From NCBI GenBank assembly GCA_964557375.1, contig CAZKZZ010000028.1:1-29539 (forward strand): a stretch of DNA of 29,539 bases, in the 5' to 3' direction. How positions within the stretch are numbered: the first letter of the stretch is position 1; each line of letters begins with the position of its first letter. The stretch is from CAZKZZ01 sp964557375. Lineage in GTDB: Bacteria > Spirochaetota > Spirochaetia > SPDA01 > CAZJBZ01. Below the pieces are notes generated by a model, which saw only the letters and a program-made list of their open reading frames with translations, had not been told where the DNA came from and made no database searches. The translations under genes were made by a program, and so were the position numbers. Positions 23,331 through 29,539 of this stretch are shown piece by piece.

Positions 23331-24593
23331 ATGACATTGAAAACAGAAAAACTCAAAGCGTTTCTCATTACTCTCTACTACCCGGGTGTCCCCATTGCCG
23401 ACGTAAGACCTCACCTGCGGGAACTTGCAGGCCTCTGCGGGACCAGCGGCCTTGATGTGTGCGGTGAACAAATCATCAAAATGAGAAATCCGCACCCTAA
23501 ATACCTGGTCGGATCAGGCAAAGCTGCAGAAATCGTCGAATCAGCGGCGGAAGCGGATATAATTATTTTTGATGATGAAATCTCGCCCGCCCAGCAGAGG
23601 AACTGGGAAAAACTTTCCAAAAAGACCGTTATAGACAGACAGGAGCTGATTCTCGAGATCTTCTCGGACCATGCCCATACCCGTGAATCCGCCCTCCAGG
23701 TAGAACTTGCAACGCTTCAGTATTCCCTGCCCCGCTTGAAGCGGGCCTGGACCCACCTCTCCCGGCAAAGGGGCGGTATGCGCGGCACCCGGGGCGAAGG
23801 TGAGACCCAATTGGAGATGGACAGACGTCAGGTTCTCCAGCGGATAGCAAAAATAAAACAGGACCTCGAGAAAGTGGTGTCCAACCGCGGTGTTCAGAGA
23901 AAACAGCGCAGCTCGGTGCCGGTGCCTACAGGATCTTTCGTGGGATACACCAATGCCGGCAAATCCTCACTGTTAAATACGCTTACAGGCTCTTCGGTGA
24001 TGGTACAAAACAAGTTGTTCGCGACGCTGGACCCGACAACGAGAAGAATCACTCTGCCTTCCGGGACTGATGTACTTCTCACGGACACCGTCGGTTTTAT
24101 CAGAAAACTTCCCCACAGCCTTGTCGATGCATTTAAATCCACCCTCGAGGAGACGGTGTTTGCCGATTTTCTCATTCATGTTCTCGATTGTAGGGCGGCA
24201 GAGATCGATGAACATGTAAAGACGACGAGAGATGTACTCAAAGAACTGCAGATTTCAGGAAAACCGATTATTACCGTATTCAATAAAATCGACGCGATAA
24301 AGGACCCCGACGAGCTGCAGCTGTTATCAGTCCGCTATCCCGATGCGTTCTTTGTTTCAGCCCGCACCGGGGAGGGGATGGAAAAACTAAAAAATGCGAT
24401 CACATCGGCCGCATCACTTAATATGGCCCAAGCCTGTTTTTCTTTCCCCTACAGCCGTTACGATCTGATCACCTATCTCTACCGCACCGGCAGGGTATTA
24501 GGGGAAAAATATATCGATCACCATATCGAACTCACCGCTGAAGTAAGTGAGAAGACAAAACAGATTCTCAAACCCTACATCGTAGAAATATGA
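23331..24593 (+). CDS. hflX: Ribosome-associated GTPase HflX
   Basis: The 420-residue protein binds the 50S subunit and splits or rescues stalled ribosomes in stress. The N-terminal domain (about 1-130) has HPKYLVGSGKAAEIV, and the linker contains RGGMRGTRGEGETQLEMDRR (147-166), both HflX signatures. The G domain has G1 GYTNAGKSS (205-213), G3 DTVG (252-255), G4 NKID (318-321) and G5 SAR (343-345), all intact. No Shine-Dalgarno is visible. Its stop overlaps the next start as ATGA. Confidence 0.95.
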   Translation: MTLKTEKLKAFLITLYYPGVPIADVRPHLRELAGLCGTSGLDVCGEQIIKMRNPHPKYLVGSGKAAEIVESAAEADIIIFDDEISPAQQRNWEKLSKKTVIDRQELILEIFSDHAHTRESALQVELATLQYSLPRLKRAWTHLSRQRGGMRGTRGEGETQLEMDRRQVLQRIAKIKQDLEKVVSNRGVQRKQRSSVPVPTGSFVGYTNAGKSSLLNTLTGSSVMVQNKLFATLDPTTRRITLPSGTDVLLTDTVGFIRKLPHSLVDAFKSTLEETVFADFLIHVLDCRAAEIDEHVKTTRDVLKELQISGKPIITVFNKIDAIKDPDELQLLSVRYPDAFFVSARTGEGMEKLKNAITSAASLNMAQACFSFPYSRYDLITYLYRTGRVLGEKYIDHHIELTAEVSEKTKQILKPYIVEI

Positions 24594-26689
24594 AAAAAGC
24601 GCGAACAATCAGATCTCTTTTTCTAACAAATTTTCTTCTCTTTTCCATTATTCCGCTGCTGCTGTTCGGTATAGCAGCCTTGTGGGGTGTAACAACCCAG
24701 TTTACCCATGAAATAACTAAGCGGAATTTCCTGCTTGCGAAAACGGTAACGGCCCAAATCGAGCGGGTCACGGAGACCGCGGAACAAGTCCTCCATCACG
24801 TTGCTGAAGTCATCACAGAAACCCGGATGATAGAAGAGGAAAATATAAACGCCTACTTACACGAAGTGACCTCCAACAGCAGGACGATTTCCGCCATTTC
24901 GGTCTTAGACCGTAACGGTGTCGTCCTCTACCATGCACCACACAACGATGATCTAGTCGGACATGATCTCTCGGACCGCACTTTTATAGAAAAGACAGAG
25001 AGCAAAGGGCCGGTTTGGTCGTCTTCATTCATATCGAGCCGAACAGGTACTCCTACAGTCGCCTTTTCCTTTACGGTAGATCCGTATATCTTTGTGGGAT
25101 ATACGGACCTCGATTTTATAAACACAATCACCGACAATATACGGCTCGAAAAAACAGGATATGTGTTTGTAACGGACAAGAACGGGACGTTCATTGCCCA
25201 CCGTAACCGGGATTTTGTTCACAACCAGCGAAATCTGTATTCCCGGCTTCCCGAGCTCTTAGAGCAGAGAGAAGCGGAGAAAACAGTGACCCGCCGCCGG
25301 GGGGGAGTACCTCTTATTACCAGTGTAGTGACCTCGGAGAAAACGGGGTGGATGGTTGGCATTACCCAGGACCGCAAAGAGGCCTACGCCACGATAATGT
25401 TCCTCATTATGATTTTGAGTATTGCCGTTCTCGCGAGCGCTTTTTTTGCAGTGATAACGGCAATCGTAAACCAGAGACGTCTCTTTTCACCAATAACGAG
25501 CCTCATAGAAACGACAACAAAAATTGCCGAGGGGGACTACCGGTCGGAAAAAATCGGGCTGGAAGCCTCGCGCCCTCCATTGGACCGGATCGCGGAGACG
25601 GAGGCACTCAGCAGTGCGATCAGATCAATGTGCCGGGCGATAAAACAGCGGGAAGAAAAGCTGCACCAAAGTGAAGAAAAATATCGAGACCTGGTACAGA
25701 ATGCAAACAGCATCATGATCAGGTGGGACACTAACCACTGCTACACATTTTTTAACGAATACGCGGAATGGTTTTTTGGCTACTCCCAGGATGAGGTGCT
25801 GGGGAAATCACTCGTGGGGATTACTGTCCCGGAAACTTCCTCTGCCGGAGAAGACCTCGAGGCAATGCTCGAAGATATCGTTGCTCACCCCGAACGATAT
25901 TATTCCAATGAGAATGAGGTGCTGAAACGGGACGGAACAACGGGCTGGATGCAGTGGTCGAATAAACCGATCTACGATGATGAGGGTAATCTTGTGGAGA
26001 TCCTTTCTATCGGAACGGACCGTACGGAATACAGGAAAAAAGAAGAGCAGATTGCCGCTTCACTGAAGGAAAAAGAGACCCTCCTCAAAGAAATACATCA
26101 CCGCGTGAAAAACAATATGCAGGTAATCTCGAGCCTCTTGAATCTGCAGGCGGCACGCGTTGCACACTCGGCCGATTTCGAGCTGTTCAGAGAGAGTCAA
26201 ATGAGGGTCCAAACCATGGCCCTGATCCACGAGCAGCTGTATCAGTCCAAACAGTTGTCAAATATTGATTTTGGTGAATATATTCGGGATTTAGTCGGTT
26301 TTCTCTCCGATTCGTATAACATTACCGAGAGAGAGATTACTTTCTCTATTACCACCAATACGGTCCATTTCAGTATCGAAAAAGCGATACCGTGCGCTTT
26401 GATCATCAATGAGCTGGTATCGAACTCAATAAAACACGCATTCCCCGACATGAGTACGGACGGACGGCCGCCGCAGGAGCGTGTTATATCGATAGATCTT
26501 TTACACCGCAACGGGCAGTACGTATTAAAGATCGAGGACAACGGAGTCGGGCTGCCCGAAGAGCTCGATATAGACGCGGTAGAAAGTATGGGTTTTCAAC
26601 TGGTAACAACCCTCGCGGGACAGCTCGAGGGGAATCTAACGGTACAGAACAGCCCGAGCGCCGGCTTTGAACTCACGTTCTCAGAATAG
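24590..26689 (+). CDS. Sensor histidine kinase with extracytoplasmic CACHE and PAS (HisKA_2)
   Basis: The 699-residue protein has TM1 (about 13-33), an extracytoplasmic CACHE-like region (about 40-265), TM2 (about 269-291), a HAMP-like linker (295-350), a PAS domain (about 360-480), a HisKA_2 dimerisation segment with EIHHRVKNNMQ (501-511, phospho-His 503 or 504) and an ATPase domain with N-box NELVSNSIKHAF (607-618) and DNGVGLP (650-656). CACHE domains usually bind small ligands outside the cell. No receiver is fused or encoded next to it, so its partner is elsewhere. The ATG overlaps the hflX stop, so translation is probably coupled, an odd pairing of a sensor kinase with HflX. Confidence 0.92.
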   Translation: MKKARTIRSLFLTNFLLFSIIPLLLFGIAALWGVTTQFTHEITKRNFLLAKTVTAQIERVTETAEQVLHHVAEVITETRMIEEENINAYLHEVTSNSRTISAISVLDRNGVVLYHAPHNDDLVGHDLSDRTFIEKTESKGPVWSSSFISSRTGTPTVAFSFTVDPYIFVGYTDLDFINTITDNIRLEKTGYVFVTDKNGTFIAHRNRDFVHNQRNLYSRLPELLEQREAEKTVTRRRGGVPLITSVVTSEKTGWMVGITQDRKEAYATIMFLIMILSIAVLASAFFAVITAIVNQRRLFSPITSLIETTTKIAEGDYRSEKIGLEASRPPLDRIAETEALSSAIRSMCRAIKQREEKLHQSEEKYRDLVQNANSIMIRWDTNHCYTFFNEYAEWFFGYSQDEVLGKSLVGITVPETSSAGEDLEAMLEDIVAHPERYYSNENEVLKRDGTTGWMQWSNKPIYDDEGNLVEILSIGTDRTEYRKKEEQIAASLKEKETLLKEIHHRVKNNMQVISSLLNLQAARVAHSADFELFRESQMRVQTMALIHEQLYQSKQLSNIDFGEYIRDLVGFLSDSYNITEREITFSITTNTVHFSIEKAIPCALIINELVSNSIKHAFPDMSTDGRPPQERVISIDLLHRNGQYVLKIEDNGVGLPEELDIDAVESMGFQLVTTLAGQLEGNLTVQNSPSAGFELTFSE

Positions 26690-26741
26690 CTCCGCTCCTA
26701 TTGACACACCTCCGAGACCTGTGGAACTATCAACACCGAAG

Positions 26742-27116
26742 ATGGCCGGGCCTACATACGACAAAATATTTATCAAAAACCTCACTACAAAATGCGTCAT
26801 CGGCATCCACGAAGAGGAACGAGAGCAGAAACAGCCGGTTATCATCAACATCGTGCTTTTTGCCGACCTCATACGCGCGTGCCGGTATGATGATATCGAA
26901 GATACAATCGATTACGACGTCATAGAAACGGAGATTCTCGAGCTGGCAGCACAAGAGACGTTCCTTTTGGTAGAGCGGCTGGCCGAATTGATAGCCGAAC
27001 TGTGCCTGAAAAATCCGAAGATCGTGCGGGCGGAGGTTACGGTAGAAAAACCGGAGGCGTTATCTCATGCTGATTCGGCGGGTGTAACGATAGTGCGGTC
27101 AAAAATACGGCGGTAG
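26742..27116 (+). CDS. folB: Dihydroneopterin aldolase
   Basis: The 124-residue enzyme makes 6-hydroxymethyl-dihydropterin in folate synthesis and acts as a cytosolic octamer. Family features are IGIHEEEREQKQPV (20-33) with the pterin-loop Glu, VERLAE with E78, and VEKPEALSHADSAGV with K103, the catalytic Lys. The frame extends upstream to a TTG at 26667 inside the kinase gene. ATG 26742 gives the normal family length of about 120, though it has no clear ribosome site; a GTG at 26721 is the alternative. No folK or folP is next to it. Confidence 0.88.
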   Translation: MAGPTYDKIFIKNLTTKCVIGIHEEEREQKQPVIINIVLFADLIRACRYDDIEDTIDYDVIETEILELAAQETFLLVERLAELIAELCLKNPKIVRAEVTVEKPEALSHADSAGVTIVRSKIRR

Positions 27117-27131
27117 CATGGATTCGCCGGC

Positions 27132-28724
27132 CTACTTGACGTAGAACTGCAGCAGCTGGACAAAATAGTAGATCTGCTTATATACAGCCGACATCTTCTG
27201 TTTGATGTCCCCCTCGATGGCGGAGTCCAGTTCCTTCCAGTTGGTTATCAATTCCGGGTTCTTCTTCGAACAGTCATCAATGGCAAGTTTCAAGTTTTTG
27301 GCGACAGTAATCAAGTTTTGAGCAGCTTTTCGAACAAACCCGATTGCCTGTTCATTAGTGTCTTTTAATAGCTGTTTCATTGCCGTGTAGCTGTTCTGGT
27401 CCCGGTCGGAGCGGTGGGCAAGATTTTTTAACTTTGCTCCTACTTCCTCTTCTTCCGAAAGTGAATTGTCAAAGGCGATCAATGCATCAGAAACCTCGAG
27501 CAGTGAATGAAACGAATCGGAGAGTTGGTTTGAAATGAGATTCGTCGCCCATTTACCCCGAATAAGGAGAACATCGACGATCTCTTTGATATCTTTTTTT
27601 CCGTAATCGAGCAGGAACGCTTTCAGATAGTTCATCGGTTCGACATGGATAAATCCGGCGAGTCTTTTTTTGGCAAACGCGCTGTTTGCCCGGTCGGTGT
27701 AAAACTTCATCCTGGATACTGCCGGTGTGCCGAAAACCTGTTTGGCGAGCTTCTCGATTTTACCGGTCCGCCGTTCCTGAAGTATCTTTTGGACTGTCAG
27801 TTCCATCTGCGTTTTCAATTTTGTAAGATACGATTCTACAATTTTCTCCCGCGGCGGATAGACCGAGATCTTGTAGTGGGGGTCTTTATCTATATGTTTG
27901 ATCATCAAAACGAGGATATTGGACTGGTGTACGGCCAATATGGATTTGAGCAGCTTTGTCCACTCATTCCGGGGAATGACATCCTGCCCGCCTTTATACC
28001 CCTGCAGTACGTCGAACAGTTTGTTCCAGTCCGCCTTCTGCTCCAAGAGGGGAAGAATAGAGACAAAATCCTTTAAATCTTCGGAAACATATTCTCCGCT
28101 GATCGAATCAAAATTGGGGGAGTAGGAGAAATTACGTTCGGGAAGGCTGGCATCGAATTTCTTCAGCAAAAAATAATAATCATAATTGACCAGCTGCATG
28201 AAAATCAGAAACAGTTTATAGAGGTTGTTGATCTCTTTGATTTTGTTGCTGTCGAATACAGCGAAAAAACTGACCAGCTGTTCTTTGAGTTCTTCACTGA
28301 GCTCCTTGACATTACTATGCTGCGCTTTCTCCCGGATGGCCTCTTCTGAGAAGTTTTCCATGATTTTTCTCTGTTTTTCGTTGAGAAAGCTTTCGATCAT
28401 CATGGCCTTCAGCGCACCGGAATTGGCCGCGTTTTCCAGCAACACCTGGGCCGGCCCTAGTATCTTATAAATACTGAAGATAAACTTAGCGAAACCGGGC
28501 AGCACCTCTTCTCCTCTCGGCTTGTAGAACTTATACCGCTGATTTTTCAGTTCTTTCGTAATTGCCTTGAGAAGGCGCTTTTTTTCCTTTTCCGGGTCGC
28601 TGCCCCCGGTAAAAATGGAGAGGATTTTCTGCAGAAAACCTTCCGGTTCTCCGGTTTGGTTCTGTTGCTGAGGATGCGGTCCGGTATCAGTCCGTTCCTC
28701 GAAGGTGGAGTCATCACCTGTCAT
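27132..28724 (-). CDS. Large soluble protein resembling a spirochaete-type unknown family
   Basis: The 530-residue protein is highly charged and mostly helical, with no signal peptide and no clear membrane segment. The N-terminal 30 residues are disordered and Gln-rich; then comes FLQKILSIFTGGSD and a long mixed-charge body ending in YKQIYYFVQLLQFYVK. It resembles a spirochaete hypothetical protein family (possibly DUF5312) by memory only. Function unknown. The frame opens at TTG 28760, but that codon is the first part of the -35 box, so ATG 28724 is used. Its end is 15 nt from the convergent folB stop. Confidence 0.75.
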   Translation of the reverse strand: MTGDDSTFEERTDTGPHPQQQNQTGEPEGFLQKILSIFTGGSDPEKEKKRLLKAITKELKNQRYKFYKPRGEEVLPGFAKFIFSIYKILGPAQVLLENAANSGALKAMMIESFLNEKQRKIMENFSEEAIREKAQHSNVKELSEELKEQLVSFFAVFDSNKIKEINNLYKLFLIFMQLVNYDYYFLLKKFDASLPERNFSYSPNFDSISGEYVSEDLKDFVSILPLLEQKADWNKLFDVLQGYKGGQDVIPRNEWTKLLKSILAVHQSNILVLMIKHIDKDPHYKISVYPPREKIVESYLTKLKTQMELTVQKILQERRTGKIEKLAKQVFGTPAVSRMKFYTDRANSAFAKKRLAGFIHVEPMNYLKAFLLDYGKKDIKEIVDVLLIRGKWATNLISNQLSDSFHSLLEVSDALIAFDNSLSEEEEVGAKLKNLAHRSDRDQNSYTAMKQLLKDTNEQAIGFVRKAAQNLITVAKNLKLAIDDCSKKNPELITNWKELDSAIEGDIKQKMSAVYKQIYYFVQLLQFYVK

Positions 28725-28731
28725 GCCCCAT

Positions 28732-28760
28732 ATGGTACGGTAAAAACAGACCACTGTCAA
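28732..28760 (-). promoter_or_regulatory. Promoter of the 530-aa protein, leaderless
   Basis: TTGACA (28760-28755), 17-nt spacer, TACCAT (28737-28732) on the minus strand. The predicted start is at or next to the ATG at 28724. Confidence 0.6.
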
Positions 28761-28766
28761 TTAAAG

Positions 28767-28775
28767 TGATATAAT
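28767..28775 (+). promoter_or_regulatory. Extended -10 promoter of the QueG-like gene, leaderless
   Basis: TG-A-TATAAT at 28767-28775 is a perfect extended -10 with no good -35. The predicted start near 28782-28783 coincides with ATG 28783. The in-frame ATG at 28774 overlaps the -10 box and cannot be the start of this transcript. Confidence 0.6.
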
Positions 28776-28782
28776 GGCTTCT

Positions 28783-29539
28783 ATGGAAACGGTCTGTGCA
28801 TCGGCAATAACCGCACTGTTTGAACAGTACGGCTTTATTCATCCGTGCGGAGCGGTATACGATGATCTGAGAGACAGGGCCCGCGCTGTCGGTGGCGTTG
28901 TCGGTGGCGGTGAAGCTCAATGGTGTTTACCGGATACGGCAGCATTCGTGTTCATGGCGGCACTCCCCTATCCGTTAGTGACATCCTGCATTGCGGCACC
29001 GTCCGATGAAAGCGACCGCGGTGCAATAGCCCCCTTTGCTCAGGCCAACTACTACCGGGAGGCGGTCTCGAGACTCAAGAAGATCTCGCTTGCCGTTCGT
29101 GAGAAGACCGGTATTCGGAAACGGGACATACGGATATTCTGCAACTCTCCCCTCCCCGAAAAGCTGTTCGCTTCACTGTTAGGGGTGGGGTTTTACGGGA
29201 AGAACAACCTCATTATAACGGAGAAAGCGGGAACGGCATGTATACTCGCGGGCCTGATTCTCTACGCCGGAGGAAACATTGTTTTTGACATCCCGAGGCT
29301 CCTGCTTCCGGTAGAGTACGGAAAGCGGTGCGGCAGCTGCACTGCCTGCATCGAGAACTGCCCAACCGGGGCCCTCACCAGCGCCCCTGCTTCCCGATTC
29401 GAAAGAGAAAAATGTCTCCAGAATCACGCCGCAGCATGTACCATGCTCGAGGAATCCGTAATGGAGGTGTGGGGAAACAGGGTGTACGGCTGTGTATCGT
29501 GTCAGGAGAAATGCCCGTTTAATCGGGGCCCGTTTAATC
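28783..29539 (+). CDS. Epoxyqueuosine reductase (QueG)-like iron-sulfur protein, 3' end cut by window
   Basis: Only the first 252 residues are visible. Two 4Fe-4S clusters are indicated by CGSCTACIENCP (C183, C186, C189, C193) and YGCVSCQEKCP (C237, C240, C244), with the QueG order GNRVYGC. VGFYGKNNLII matches the QueG cobalamin-domain GLGW-GKN motif. QueG reduces epoxyqueuosine in tRNA using cobalamin. Where QueG has VDS with the catalytic Asp, this protein has CNS (N121 of the predicted start), so it may be a divergent paralogue with another reaction. It is divergent from the 530-aa gene with overlapping control region. The C-terminal part lies beyond the window. Confidence 0.75.
   Translation, partial: METVCASAITALFEQYGFIHPCGAVYDDLRDRARAVGGVVGGGEAQWCLPDTAAFVFMAALPYPLVTSCIAAPSDESDRGAIAPFAQANYYREAVSRLKKISLAVREKTGIRKRDIRIFCNSPLPEKLFASLLGVGFYGKNNLIITEKAGTACILAGLILYAGGNIVFDIPRLLLPVEYGKRCGSCTACIENCPTGALTSAPASRFEREKCLQNHAAACTMLEESVMEVWGNRVYGCVSCQEKCPFNRGPFN

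Noticed and set aside
28725..28760. Upstream extension of the 530-aa gene to TTG 28760
   Set aside because: The TTG is part of a TTGACA -35 box with a -10 17 nt on, so it would not be in the transcript. The same argument applies at 9836 and 16130.
1..29539. tRNA, rRNA, CRISPR array, insertion sequence or prophage
   Set aside because: No cloverleaf, spaced repeat array, transposase, integrase or phage structural gene was seen; only short dispersed repeats are present.

Overview
The window looks like a piece of a spirochaete chromosome (Spirochaetaceae-like), with roughly even base composition and dense coding on both strands. This is inferred from gene content, not from a search: a large soluble protein of a type I associate with spirochaetes (27132-28724, minus), a membrane pyrophosphatase, a lipoprotein with a relaxed lipobox, and large hybrid kinases. 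It reads as ordinary chromosome. I see no rRNA, tRNA, insertion sequence, phage gene or CRISPR array, and no gene-free stretch over 300 bases.

Layout. 1-168 is a noncoding AT-rich end with a terminator for the minus-strand signalling operon that follows: hybrid histidine kinase, lone receiver and compact DnaJ-like protein (4476 down to 169). A 96-bp inverted-repeat element separates it from deoD (4692-5396, plus). 5370-9763 holds an RND/MMPL exporter (minus) and two NAD-dependent sugar epimerase/reductase-like proteins, one divergent from the exporter and one convergent with the other epimerase. Next come a lipoprotein and an XRE-cupin regulator, which heads a plus-strand run: LeuC-like and LeuD-like dehydratase subunits and an acetyl-xylan-esterase-like hydrolase (to 14303).

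14320-18759 (minus) runs, in transcription order, xylose-isomerase-like protein, small four-Cys protein, MFS transporter, unknown helical protein and M20 amidohydrolase. It is divergent from an L-fucose/L-arabinose-isomerase-like gene (18931-20262). hppA (minus, to 22440) is divergent from a plus-strand cluster: unknown protein, hflX, a HisKA_2 sensor kinase overlapping hflX by 4 nt, and folB. The window ends with the 530-aa protein (minus) and, divergent from it, the 5' part of a QueG-like iron-sulfur protein cut by the window edge.

Together these suggest a fermentative, sugar-using cell: PPi-driven ion pumping, sugar isomerases, an esterase, peptide or amide hydrolysis and nucleoside salvage. 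Two observations run through the window. Many divergent promoters match the sigma-70 consensus closely, and at four or five genes the predicted transcription start lies only 0-4 nt before the start codon with no Shine-Dalgarno, so leaderless transcripts look likely. Several enzymes keep their family fold but change a key residue: the xylose-isomerase-like metal ligand, the QueG-like aspartate, the HppA cation position and the LeuD specificity loop.
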